From Paludibacteraceae bacterium (GTDB lineage Bacteria > Bacteroidota > Bacteroidia > Bacteroidales > Paludibacteraceae), in NCBI GenBank assembly GCA_024405875.1, contig JAKSOA010000021.1, positions 1-34,438 of the forward strand: a DNA stretch of 34,438 nucleotides, in the 5' to 3' direction. Below, in pieces: positions 5,727-14,956 of this stretch (position 1 is the first letter of the stretch; every line of letters starts with the position of its first letter). The notes under the pieces are model-generated. The model saw only the letters and a list, made by a program, of their open reading frames with translations. It was not told the origin of the DNA and searched no databases. Both the position numbers and the translations under genes were made by a program.

Positions 5727-7004
5727 TTATTTCCCTTTTCTAATGGTTACAGCGTATTTATGAGCATGTAAAAACTCATTTTCAGCCATAGTTTCAATGG
5801 TTTTTCCAAGACCGTCCAAGCCTTCACGCGTTATCTCCTGGAACGTTATCTTTTTTATAAAACTATCCATATTCACTCCGCTGTACGCTTTTGCGTATCC
5901 GCTTGTAGGAAGTGTGTGATTTGTTCCCGATGCGTAGTCTCCTGCACTTTCAGGTGTGTAATAGCCTAAAAATACAGAGCCTGCATTGCGTATGCGTTCC
6001 GCAATATCCCCATAATTCTTACAAGATATAATAAGGTGCTCAGGAGCATAGGAATTGCACATATCAACAACCTCGTTCATTGAACTCAGAACAAAAATCT
6101 TACTATTGTCAAGTGATGGCTCAATGAACTGACGGCGTGGAGATGCGTTGCACTGCTTCTCCGCCTCAGCCTTGACTTGCTCAGCAAATGAAGCGTCGGT
6201 GGTGAATACCATTGACTGGCTTGTGGTTCCGTGCTCAGCCTGTGAAAGCATATCAGCCGCCACTATCTCCGCCCTTTGGGAGTCATCGGCAATTATTGCA
6301 ATTTCAGAGGGTCCAGCCGGCATATCAATAGCCACATCCTTAACACTTACAATCTGTTTTGCAGTGGTTACAAACGGATTGCCCGGACCGAAAATCTTAT
6401 AGACCTTAGGCACGCTCTCTGTTCCGTATGCCATTGCCCCGATGGCTTGTACACCACCTATTTTATATATACTTGTAGTTCCTGCTTGAGAGGCGGCGTA
6501 AAGAATAGCGGGATTAACCTTGCCCTCAGCGTTTGGCGGGGTGCAGAGCACTATCTCAGAGCAACCTGCTATTTTTGCCGGTACAGCAAGCATCAGCACG
6601 GTTGAGAATAGTGGAGCGGTGCCTCCGGGAATGTACAGTCCCACTTTCTCAATGGCAACTGCCTTCTGCCAGCACTTGACACCCTTACAAGTCTCAATTA
6701 CAGGCAAATCCCTGAGTTGGGCACTGTGGAATTTTGATATATTGCTTATAGCCTGTGCTATGGCATCTTTTAAATCCTGACTGACTAGCATTGATGCCTC
6801 CTCAATCTCCTCTTTTGAGACAAGAAGTTCTGAGAGTTCAGCCTTGTCAAACTTCTTCTCATACTCACGCACGGCAGCATCACCACGGCTACGCACATCA
6901 TCAAGCACACTCTGTACCGTGTTCATAATGGCCGAATTATCAGCCACCGGACGGCTTAGCAGTTCAGCCCAATTCTTCTTATCAGGATTGATATATATTT
7001 GCAT
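5727..7004 (-). CDS. hisD: histidinol dehydrogenase
   Basis: 425 residues, the usual length. HisD oxidises L-histidinol to L-histidine in two NAD-dependent steps, ending histidine synthesis. Zinc ligands of the family are visible: Gln255 and His258 in DMLSQAEHG, Asp356 in ESAGDYASG and His415 in FLHAHKYAV. The catalytic pair Glu322-His323 is in YAPEHLI. The NAD-binding FGPGNPFV and DMPAGPSE segments are present. It follows hisG on the same strand after 142 bases of repeat-rich spacer. The usual Bacteroidota partners hisC and hisB do not follow; the next gene downstream is the independently promoted Hc1-like gene. Confidence 0.97.
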   Translation of the reverse strand: MQIYINPDKKNWAELLSRPVADNSAIMNTVQSVLDDVRSRGDAAVREYEKKFDKAELSELLVSKEEIEEASMLVSQDLKDAIAQAISNISKFHSAQLRDLPVIETCKGVKCWQKAVAIEKVGLYIPGGTAPLFSTVLMLAVPAKIAGCSEIVLCTPPNAEGKVNPAILYAASQAGTTSIYKIGGVQAIGAMAYGTESVPKVYKIFGPGNPFVTTAKQIVSVKDVAIDMPAGPSEIAIIADDSQRAEIVAADMLSQAEHGTTSQSMVFTTDASFAEQVKAEAEKQCNASPRRQFIEPSLDNSKIFVLSSMNEVVDMCNSYAPEHLIISCKNYGDIAERIRNAGSVFLGYYTPESAGDYASGTNHTLPTSGYAKAYSGVNMDSFIKKITFQEITREGLDGLGKTIETMAENEFLHAHKYAVTIRKGK

Positions 7005-7012
7005 TTTTTTTG

Positions 7013-7146
7013 GTGATTCGGTGATTACTCGCTTCGCTCGTGATTAACGGCTTCGCCTCAGCATAATCAAAATAAATTTTGCTTCTGCGTTCGGCTTGCA
7101 CGTTAATTCGGTGAATTCTTAATTTTTAATTCTTAATTACTAATTG
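7013..7146. repeat. hisG-hisD spacer with tandem short repeats
   Basis: Next to the hisG stop codon are four heptamers of TTAATTN type (7119-7146, plus-strand sense: TTAATTT, TTAATTC, TTAATTA, CTAATTG). At the hisD end are two GTGATTCG-like octamers (7013-7028), the same unit as at 18441-18471. The middle holds GC-rich pieces such as CTCGCTTCGCTCG. No gene and no -7 consensus were found in it. Confidence 0.65.
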
Positions 7147-7998
7147 TCACAGTATCATCTTCTCAATCGGAATAATAAGTATCCCCTCCGCTCCAAGAGC
7201 CTTGAGGCGGCTTATGATTTCCCAGAATGTCTTTTCCTCTATAACAGAGTGCATCGCAGACCAACCCTCAGTGGCAAGTGGAATGATGCTTGGAGCCTTC
7301 ATACCCGGAAGCAACTCACAAGCGGCTTGAATCTTGTCATTAGGTATGTTAAGGATAATGTATTTCTTATTCTCAGCCCTCTTGTATGAGTTGAAACGGA
7401 AGAGAAGTTCTTTAAGAATATCCTTTTTCTCCTGACTCAGATTCTTGTTCCCAATCATTAGAGCCTCTGATTTGAGAACCACCTCAACCTCCTTAAGGTT
7501 ATTGCTTACAAGGGTGCTGCCTGAACTTACAATGTCAAATATACAGTCGGCAAGACCAATGCCGGGGGCAATCTCAACTGAGCCTGTAATTACATGAATA
7601 TCGGCCTTAATCTTATTTTTATCAAGGAAATCCTGAAGAATGCGCGGATATGATGTGGCAATCTTTTTGCCGTTGAACCAACTCAGTCCATTGTACTCCT
7701 CTGCCTTTGGAATGGCAAGTGAGAGACGGCACTTTGAGAAGTTGAGTCGCTGGACTATCTCCGCGTCCTCATTACGCTCAACATACTCATTCTCTCCTAC
7801 AACACCAACATCGGCAATGCCTGTGGCAACTGCCTGTGGAATGTCATCATCACGTAGAAACAGCACCTCAACAGGAAAGTTTGGTGACTGCATAAGCAGC
7901 AGACGCTTGCTTGTCTCTATCTTGATGCTTGACTCCTCAAACATCTTCATTGTCTCCTCGTGTAGCCTACCTTTGGCTTGAACAGCAATTCTTAACAT
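7147..7998 (-). CDS. hisG: ATP phosphoribosyltransferase, long form
   Basis: 283 residues, the long (HisG_L) form with a C-terminal ACT-like regulatory domain, which works as a homohexamer without HisZ. It catalyses the first, histidine-inhibited step of histidine synthesis, joining ATP and PRPP. Visible segments are LRIAVQAKGRLHEET at the N-terminus, ATGIADVGVVGENEY (about 59-73), the PRPP-loop-like CIFDIVSSGSTLVSNN (about 151-166), and the regulatory tail LLPGMKAPSIIPLATEGW ... GAEGILIIPIEKMIL. It is first in the unit with hisD. The upstream region is shared with the divergent ABC ATPase gene; on this strand only a near match (ATTATTTG) to the -7 box is seen. Confidence 0.97.
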   Translation of the reverse strand: MLRIAVQAKGRLHEETMKMFEESSIKIETSKRLLLMQSPNFPVEVLFLRDDDIPQAVATGIADVGVVGENEYVERNEDAEIVQRLNFSKCRLSLAIPKAEEYNGLSWFNGKKIATSYPRILQDFLDKNKIKADIHVITGSVEIAPGIGLADCIFDIVSSGSTLVSNNLKEVEVVLKSEALMIGNKNLSQEKKDILKELLFRFNSYKRAENKKYIILNIPNDKIQAACELLPGMKAPSIIPLATEGWSAMHSVIEEKTFWEIISRLKALGAEGILIIPIEKMIL

Positions 7999-8059
7999 AT
8001 TCTATGGTTTTCAAATAATGTGCGAAGTTAAAAAAAATAACTGATATTCGGAATATTTT

Positions 8060-8087
8060 TTTGCTTGGTAAATTTTAGGTAATTTTG
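8060..8087 (+). promoter_or_regulatory. probable promoter of the ABC ATPase gene
   Basis: TAATTTTG at 8080-8087 matches TAnnTTTG. TTTG at 8060-8063 may be the -33 element, with a rather short spacing of 16. It lies 29 bases upstream of the start codon. Confidence 0.55.
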
Positions 8088-8116
8088 CATAACTCAAAAA
8101 AGTATGGATTGATACT

Positions 8117-9556
8117 ATGTTTCTGAAAGTTGAGAATGTGTTGCCCAGAGTGCCTGGAGTGGAGTTTAAGACTCCTTTTAATTTTAATTTGAATGATGGT
8201 GAGTGCTGGACTCTGTACGGAGGGAATGGCTGTGGCAAGACACTGCTCGCACAGGTTCTTAAGGGTATGTACGGCATTAAGAGCGGTAATGTTGACTACT
8301 GCTTTATGGATGAGGAACGCCGGCGTGCTGATGGTTTCATATATCCGTCACAATTTATACGCATTATTGCCTTTGAGGCGGCGTACTCAATGGGTTCATT
8401 CCGTGACGCTTATTATCAACAGCGTTTCTCCGCAATGGAGATTGACTGGTATCCTACAATCCGTGAGTTGCTCCCTGATACTGAATATGCCCGGCATATA
8501 ATAGAACTGCTTAACTTAAAACCACTTCTAGACAGTAGGCTTATAACTCTCTCAAGCGGACAGTTGCGGCGTCTGCTTATAGCAAAGGCAATGCTTGAGA
8601 AACCTCGTATGCTTATATTTGACAACCCTTTCATAGGGCTTGACGTTGAGTCACGCGCCTTGCTTGACAGAGTTTTTGAGAGTTTGCGTAAAGATGGTGT
8701 CCAATTAATGTTTCTTGTTCCTACAATAAGGGATATTCCAAAAATAACAACAAATGTTCTCTGGCTTGATAAACTTGAGTGCAGGTTTTGCGGTCTAAAA
8801 TCTGAGTTTGACAAGTTGCAGGTGAGTGAGAACGCTCCAAGTGTGGTTCCGTTTAATTTCAAGAGCCTCACACCAAAGACAAATGCTTTTGACGTGGCGG
8901 TAAAGATGGAGAATCTTGATATTAACTACGGCGATGTCATATATCAGAAGGGTATTGATTGGACTATACTTAAAGGGGAGAAGTGGGCTCTGCTAGGTCC
9001 TAACGGCAGCGGAAAATCAACATTGCTAAGTTATATTTTCGCTGATAATCCGCAGGCATACAGCAAGCCGCTCACACTTTTTGACCGTAAAAGAGGAACA
9101 GGGGAGAGCATCTGGGAGATAAAGAGCCACATTGGTTTCACATCATCAGAGATGCACCTATATTATATGGAGAATGTTCCGTGTCACAGTGTTGTGGAGT
9201 CTGGTTTTTTTGACAGCGTGGGGCTCTACCGCAAGCCATCGGGGGGACAGATTGCCTACGCAAGGCAATTGATGGAACATTTAGGAGTGGAGCACCTTGC
9301 TGAAAAGGGATTTTTGAAGGTCTCAAGCGGAGAGCAGAGATTATTGCTGTTTGCCCGTGCAATAGTCAAGAACCCTGATTTGCTTATTCTTGATGAGCCG
9401 TTTCACGGAATTGATTACAAACACAAAATGCTGTGCCTCAATCTTATAGACCAATTTTTGAAACAAAGGGAGAAATCCATTATATTTGTAACACACTACA
9501 GGGAGGAGATTCCGGCGTTAGTGGACAGGGTTAAAGAGTTAAGAATTAGTAATTAG
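8117..9556 (+). CDS. tandem ABC ATPase (ModF/PhrA-like)
   Basis: 479 residues with two ABC nucleotide-binding domains and no membrane segment. Domain 1: Walker A GGNGCGKT (35-42), signature LSSGQ (145-149), Walker B MLIFD (165-169) followed by Asn170 where the catalytic Glu is expected; the His switch is also absent (FLVPTIRD). Domain 2: Walker A GPNGSGKS (294-301), signature VSSGEQ (402-407), Walker B LLILDEPF and His460 in VTHYREE. Site 1 therefore looks degenerate. The architecture matches E. coli ModF, a soluble double-ABC protein of poorly known role; there is no transporter partner nearby. The last residues and the stop codon fall inside a TAATTAG tandem repeat, so the extreme C-terminus is repeat-derived. 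Confidence 0.85.
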   Translation: MFLKVENVLPRVPGVEFKTPFNFNLNDGECWTLYGGNGCGKTLLAQVLKGMYGIKSGNVDYCFMDEERRRADGFIYPSQFIRIIAFEAAYSMGSFRDAYYQQRFSAMEIDWYPTIRELLPDTEYARHIIELLNLKPLLDSRLITLSSGQLRRLLIAKAMLEKPRMLIFDNPFIGLDVESRALLDRVFESLRKDGVQLMFLVPTIRDIPKITTNVLWLDKLECRFCGLKSEFDKLQVSENAPSVVPFNFKSLTPKTNAFDVAVKMENLDINYGDVIYQKGIDWTILKGEKWALLGPNGSGKSTLLSYIFADNPQAYSKPLTLFDRKRGTGESIWEIKSHIGFTSSEMHLYYMENVPCHSVVESGFFDSVGLYRKPSGGQIAYARQLMEHLGVEHLAEKGFLKVSSGEQRLLLFARAIVKNPDLLILDEPFHGIDYKHKMLCLNLIDQFLKQREKSIIFVTHYREEIPALVDRVKELRISN

Positions 9557-9571
9557 TAATTAATAATTAAT
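9544..9571. repeat. four tandem AATTAGT/AATTAAT heptamers at a stop codon
   Basis: AATTAGT twice (9544-9557) and AATTAAT twice (9558-9571) occur in tandem. The TAG stop of the ABC gene (9554-9556) is part of the second unit. Read in the direction of transcription, the hisG stop at 7147 is followed by a related array. Confidence 0.75.
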
Positions 9572-9591
9572 ATTTGACGGGGGATTTTTGT

Positions 9592-12500
9592 ATGAAGAGA
9601 ATTTTGATTTTCACTCTATGTATTTCGCTAATTTCAGGAGTTATAGTTATGGCAACCACTTTAGATACAAAAGAGGTTAAGGAGAGCATAGAGGCTCTGC
9701 GTAAGGCGTATGAGATTGACGCAGACTCACTATTCATACATCTTGATAAGATGGAGGAGTCTGCCGTTAAATCAAGTGACCCTGTGGAGAAGAGCGTCTA
9801 TTACTCATATCTTGCCGATATTTATCAAGAGTACTATCAACATAACCGCTTCTTCATAGATGACCGTACTGATATAGAGGGTGACGCTCCTGAAGACCGT
9901 AATGAGTGGAGCAAACAGAACTTCCACGATGCCGTGCGCCGTTATTTGGAACTATCCGTAAAAGAGCGTGACGCCTTGCTCAAGGCGGACATATCAGATT
10001 ATAGAGAGTTGATTTCAGCGGGCACTGACTCTGTTCTAAGACCAACAATGTATGATATTCTAATGCACAGGGCTATTGATATAATGAGTTATGACACGGC
10101 GTTTGTATGTGACTCATATCAGCAACTGATTGACGCTCACATTGATGAGCCGCTTGTGCGTGACGCTGTCAAACTTGATTTCGCCGCCTATAAGCACAGT
10201 TTTGACAACAACCAGTATGCCAATGATTTTGCGGAGCAGTACAAGGGTTCTGACCTTTATGTCTATGCTAAGGCGCTGGAGATTGAGAATAATATTAAAA
10301 ACCCAAAAGAGAGGCATCAAGCGTGTGAGGCCGTTATTAATGAGTTCCCCGATAACCCTTACATTAACTCAGTGAAATCCATTATGTATGAGGTGGAACG
10401 TAAGTTTATCTCAATATCCAACCAAGACGGTTCATCATCAATTCTTCTCTATCCGGGTAAAGATGAGACTTTTACAATAACATACGCCAACACTGATTCA
10501 GTTAAAGTTGAGATTTTCAAAATAAATCTAAGTGCGGCGGAGTATGCCGGAATAGGTTGGTACTCACTAAAGGAGAAACACTTGAAACTTGTTAGTTCAG
10601 AGATTGTAAATCTGCCCGCATTTGATGATTTTGAGCGACACACAGTACCGTATGTGGTTAAAGAGCCGCAGTGTGGCATCTATCTTCTGAAAATATCAGA
10701 CTGCGGAAATCCAGATGAATTGCAGGCGGAAACAGAGTTCTATGTCACAAAATATATGACCTGCTCAAGGTTGTCACACAACGGAACAGGGGAGGTTTAT
10801 GTGGTTGACCGTCTTTCAGGAGAGCCTCAAAAGGGTGTCACCCTGCATTGCAAAAATGATAAGGGGAAGGAGATTGATGTTAAGAGCGGAGATTACGGAA
10901 TAGCGGTTATCCCTGATGGTTTTGGCAGACGGGTGAGGTACACTTTGGAATCGGGGAGAGATAAGTTTTATCCTGAGAATGACCTGAATTGTTACAAATA
11001 CGGTGAAGATTTGTCAAAGCACTATAATGTCTCATTCTTCCTTGACCGAGGTGTCTATCGTCCCGGTCAGAAGGTTATGGCAAAGGGTATTCTCTATACA
11101 CGAGAGGGTAATAACTATAACCTTGTGACGGAGCAGGAACTTGTTATAACACTAAAAGACGCCAATGGCACGGATATAAAGTCACAAAAGGTGACTGCCA
11201 ACGCATACGGTTCTTTCTACACTGAGTTTGAGATACCCACAGGTCTGCTCAGCGGTAATTTCTCCATCTACAGCAAATATGGTGGCAAGTCATTCAAAGT
11301 GGAGGAGTACAAGCGTCCCACATTTGAGGTGAGCGTGGATAGTGTTAAGGCGAACACAATATATGACCCCATTACGGTAAAAGGTAACAGCCGTTACTAT
11401 CGTGGTACAGGCACTGGAGAGGCGAAGGTAAGTTACTCTGTCTCATCAGCACCTGTCTATTTCTGTAATTGGATTATGCCTCAGATTAAGAGCCACGTTG
11501 GTTCAGGTGAGTCGGTTTGTGACCACGATGGCAATTTCATTTTCTCATTCACACCTGATATTGCCGTTGAGAACACTCATCCGTTCTACCGTCTTTTAAT
11601 AACAGTTAATGTCACTGATGCCTCTGGTGAGACGCAAAGTGCAACTCACACCCTTATGATAGGTGAGACAAGTTTCTCTCTGGTGTTCCCTTTGTCGGGG
11701 CTGACAGACCGTGACAAACTTACCGATACGGCTCCAAAGGCATACGATACCGCAGGCAATGCCATTAAATTGAGTGGCAAGTATGTTATTTCAGACATCT
11801 CTGACACTGAGGTGGCATCTGGTGATTTCACTACTGGGACAAATATTGACCTCAGCCGCCTTGAGAGTGGAAAATATGATATTAGAATGACCGCCAAAGA
11901 TGAAAAGGGCAGGCAGATTGACTACAAATCCACTTTCACCCTCTATTCTATAGATGACAAGAAACCCGCTGAAGAGTCTCTGCTGTGGCTTATCCCTCTG
12001 AAAACGGAGTGCGGTAGCAATGAGAACGCAGAGTTTGTATTGGGCTCATCATTTGACAGCCACATACTTATGGAGGTCTATGACCAGCAGGTGCTTGTTG
12101 AACGTAGTATAGTTGATGTAAAATCAAAATGCTCCCGCTTCAGAGTTAAGTACAAGGGGTCATCCTCTGACCGCATATATATAAAGTTCCTTGCTGTTAA
12201 GAACGGCAAGGTGGAGGCTAAGGAACTTGCTATAAGCCGTATTCAGAAACCACGGAATCTGAAGATGGAACTTACGCATATAAAACAGGTTTATGCTCCT
12301 GGTGACAAGGATAAGTGGAGTGTGCGCATAACAGATGTGGACGGTAACCCCATAACCGCAGAACTGCTTGCCTCAATGTATGACCTCAGTCTTGACGCCA
12401 TTTGCGGCAACCAATGGTCATTTGACCCCGTTCAGATATACTATAAGCAGCCTAATGGTTGGAATTTCAGATGGTACACATCAAATATATATTGCGGAGA

Positions 12501-14952
12501 TGACTATTCTGAAAGAGTTACATCGTGGTACTCATTCTCATATCCAACATTGAATATGTTCGGCTTTAACATATTCTACAGCCGTTATTACACATACGGA
12601 ATGCGTCAGGGTCTTGGTGTTATGGAGAAGTCTATGGCTGTGAACTCTATGATGGCTGACGCTACGGCTGATAACTTTGCAGAAACAGAGGAGTCTGCTG
12701 ATATGATTCCATCTCCTGATTCTGATGAAACCGCTGTCTTACGTTCAAACTTTGCTGAGACAGCCTTCTTCTATCCTCAGATAAATGCTGAGAATGGCTC
12801 TGCTGAAATTGAATTCACCGCACCTGATGCTCTCACAAGTTGGAAGATAATGCTCCTCGCACATAATAAGGAGTTGCGCACGGCTCTCTTTACTGACACT
12901 ATAATTACACAGAAAAAACTCTCTGTAAATACAAATCTGCCACGCTTTGTCCGCACTTCAGACTCACTGACACTTGCCGCGACTATTGACAATCTGTCAG
13001 AGTCAGCGGTTGTCACAGATGTGAAGTGGAGTGTTGTTGACGCCTTGACAAATGAGGTTGTGGCGTCAAGTTCAAGCAGTGTTGATGTTAAAGCCGGGTC
13101 GCAGGGGGTTACAAAATGTAGCGTAAAAGTACCTATGACGGCATCGTTGCTAAAACTGACGGTGACGGCTAAAGGCGGTGACTATACTGATGGGGTGGAG
13201 GCTCTTATTCCCGTCCTCTCATCACAGACTCTTGTTACGGAGAGTATGCCAATTGTCATTAGCACAGAGGGCGAGTTCAACTACAACTTTGAGTCTATGG
13301 CAACCAACAATTCACAGACTCTTATAAATCGTGGTTATTCTATTTCCATCACCCCCGATGCCGCGACAATGGCTCTTCAATCGCTGCCGTATGTTGGTGA
13401 GCCTCAGTATGAGAATGCTGTTGATTACGCTGTAGCGTACTATGTAAACTGGCTTTCAGAGAAGTCTGTTTCCGGGAATCTGCAACTTGCCTCATATCTT
13501 AGAAGGCTCAAGGAGGGGCTGCAAGATGTGAACTTTCCGCTTGAGGCTAATCAGGAACTTAAGAACATACTGCTTCAGGAGTCCCCTTGGGTTATGGACG
13601 CCAAATTTGAGACTGAACGCAACCGTTCACTCGTAGAGTTGCTTGATAGTAAGGCGCAGGAGGGCAGACGCGAGCAGTGGTTGAGAAAACTGCTTAAATT
13701 GCAAAATTCAGACGGCGGTTTCTCTTGGTTCCCTGAGGGCAAGTCATCATCTTATATAACCCTGTTTGTGGTGGAGCAGTTCAAAAAGACAGGTTGCTCA
13801 CGTTCTGAGTTCAAGAAGGCTGTCAAGTATCTTGTATCTGAGATGGAAAATGCTTATCAATCTATTTTGAAGCAGAAGGGCAAACCTGCGGCGTCTATGT
13901 ATGATATGAAGGTTATGATGCTTGCCGGGAAACTCTCAAATGAGTCATCGGAGTACTACTATAAACAGGTGAAGAGGGATTGGAAATCATACACACTGCC
14001 AGAGCAGGCTGTTATAGCCAAATTGTTCCAAACATACGGTGATACGGCTGAGGCTAATAAGGTTATTGATAACATACGAGGGTTCTCCGTTTTCAAACCT
14101 ACATTAGGCATCTATTGGCCTAACACTTCAAATATCTATACTCAGTCAGAGTATATAAAGGCGTTTGCCGCTGTTGACCCCGATGCCGCTGAACTTGCAA
14201 AGATGAAGATGTGGCTGCTCTTCAACAAGCAGGCTAATATGTGGGGTAACTCCATTGCTACGGCTGATGCCATTGATGCTTTGGTTAATGCGGGCAACGC
14301 TGTGGGACAGACAGGCAGTCACATAGTTGTAAAGGTGGGCGATGTGACTCTTGACAGTGACTCGGCACAATGGGCTGCCTCTATTGACCATAATTTCACA
14401 CAATCTGAGGTTGATAAGAGGCTTGCAGAGGTCTCAGTCTCAAAGAGTGGTAATGCTCTGACTCTTGGCGCCGCATATTGGCAATATACTGAGGATATTG
14501 ACAAGGTGCGGAAGCACACAGACAGCCGCCTCTCACTAAAGAAAGAGTATTATGTTGAGTCGGGCGGTGTGCTTAAACCTGTTGATATAAACGGTGGAGA
14601 GATAAAGGTTGGAGAGATTGTAACAGTGCGTCTGGTGGTGACGGCAGACCGTGAGATGAGTTTTGTGCATCTTAGGGATTTGCGTCCTGCTGGTCTTGAA
14701 CCTGCACAGCAAGTCTCTCGCCGTGTTGTTATGAGTGGTCTTATATACTATTTAAGTTCAAAAGATTGCTCTACAGACCTCTTCTTTGATTATATGCCTA
14801 AAGGCACATACATTTTTGAATATCAGTTGAAAGCAAACGGAGCGGGTGATTTTGCGGCAGGTTTCGCCACAATTGAGAGTATGTACTCCAATGACGTTAA
14901 GTCACAAAGTGATGGCTGCAGAATGGTAATTTCTCCTTTCTCCTTTAATTAA
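9592..14952 (+). CDS. alpha-2-macroglobulin family protein, thioester motif absent
   Basis: The ATG at 9592 is preferred over an in-frame TTG at 9574 because it opens directly on a signal peptide (MKRILIFTLCISLISGVIVMA), giving 1786 residues. The protein is exported, without a lipobox. N-terminal helical repeats (about 25-270) precede MG-type beta domains; an MG2-like stretch near VYRPGQKVMAKGILY is followed by EVEEYKRP-like segments. The alpha-2-macroglobulin core begins near residue 1050 (RSNFAETAFFYPQI ... APDALTSWKIMLLAHN) and a helical thioester-like domain near 1260-1560. Where homologues have C-x-E-Q, this protein has N1275-A-V-D1278 after PQYE, so no thioester can form. Bacterial homologues are thought to trap proteases; this one would have to work without covalent capture. 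rimM starts 4 bases after its stop. Confidence 0.9.
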   Translation: MKRILIFTLCISLISGVIVMATTLDTKEVKESIEALRKAYEIDADSLFIHLDKMEESAVKSSDPVEKSVYYSYLADIYQEYYQHNRFFIDDRTDIEGDAPEDRNEWSKQNFHDAVRRYLELSVKERDALLKADISDYRELISAGTDSVLRPTMYDILMHRAIDIMSYDTAFVCDSYQQLIDAHIDEPLVRDAVKLDFAAYKHSFDNNQYANDFAEQYKGSDLYVYAKALEIENNIKNPKERHQACEAVINEFPDNPYINSVKSIMYEVERKFISISNQDGSSSILLYPGKDETFTITYANTDSVKVEIFKINLSAAEYAGIGWYSLKEKHLKLVSSEIVNLPAFDDFERHTVPYVVKEPQCGIYLLKISDCGNPDELQAETEFYVTKYMTCSRLSHNGTGEVYVVDRLSGEPQKGVTLHCKNDKGKEIDVKSGDYGIAVIPDGFGRRVRYTLESGRDKFYPENDLNCYKYGEDLSKHYNVSFFLDRGVYRPGQKVMAKGILYTREGNNYNLVTEQELVITLKDANGTDIKSQKVTANAYGSFYTEFEIPTGLLSGNFSIYSKYGGKSFKVEEYKRPTFEVSVDSVKANTIYDPITVKGNSRYYRGTGTGEAKVSYSVSSAPVYFCNWIMPQIKSHVGSGESVCDHDGNFIFSFTPDIAVENTHPFYRLLITVNVTDASGETQSATHTLMIGETSFSLVFPLSGLTDRDKLTDTAPKAYDTAGNAIKLSGKYVISDISDTEVASGDFTTGTNIDLSRLESGKYDIRMTAKDEKGRQIDYKSTFTLYSIDDKKPAEESLLWLIPLKTECGSNENAEFVLGSSFDSHILMEVYDQQVLVERSIVDVKSKCSRFRVKYKGSSSDRIYIKFLAVKNGKVEAKELAISRIQKPRNLKMELTHIKQVYAPGDKDKWSVRITDVDGNPITAELLASMYDLSLDAICGNQWSFDPVQIYYKQPNGWNFRWYTSNIYCGDDYSERVTSWYSFSYPTLNMFGFNIFYSRYYTYGMRQGLGVMEKSMAVNSMMADATADNFAETEESADMIPSPDSDETAVLRSNFAETAFFYPQINAENGSAEIEFTAPDALTSWKIMLLAHNKELRTALFTDTIITQKKLSVNTNLPRFVRTSDSLTLAATIDNLSESAVVTDVKWSVVDALTNEVVASSSSSVDVKAGSQGVTKCSVKVPMTASLLKLTVTAKGGDYTDGVEALIPVLSSQTLVTESMPIVISTEGEFNYNFESMATNNSQTLINRGYSISITPDAATMALQSLPYVGEPQYENAVDYAVAYYVNWLSEKSVSGNLQLASYLRRLKEGLQDVNFPLEANQELKNILLQESPWVMDAKFETERNRSLVELLDSKAQEGRREQWLRKLLKLQNSDGGFSWFPEGKSSSYITLFVVEQFKKTGCSRSEFKKAVKYLVSEMENAYQSILKQKGKPAASMYDMKVMMLAGKLSNESSEYYYKQVKRDWKSYTLPEQAVIAKLFQTYGDTAEANKVIDNIRGFSVFKPTLGIYWPNTSNIYTQSEYIKAFAAVDPDAAELAKMKMWLLFNKQANMWGNSIATADAIDALVNAGNAVGQTGSHIVVKVGDVTLDSDSAQWAASIDHNFTQSEVDKRLAEVSVSKSGNALTLGAAYWQYTEDIDKVRKHTDSRLSLKKEYYVESGGVLKPVDINGGEIKVGEIVTVRLVVTADREMSFVHLRDLRPAGLEPAQQVSRRVVMSGLIYYLSSKDCSTDLFFDYMPKGTYIFEYQLKANGAGDFAAGFATIESMYSNDVKSQSDGCRMVISPFSFN

Positions 14953-14956
14953 GCGT

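Noticed and set aside
7005-7146. Attenuator or riboswitch between hisG and hisD
   Set aside because: I see no leader peptide with His codons, no intrinsic terminator and no conserved aptamer; the spacer is explained by short repeats.
9574-9591. TTG start six codons upstream for the alpha-2-macroglobulin-like protein
   Set aside because: The following ATG begins directly with a signal peptide; the added residues come from intergenic sequence after the repeat.
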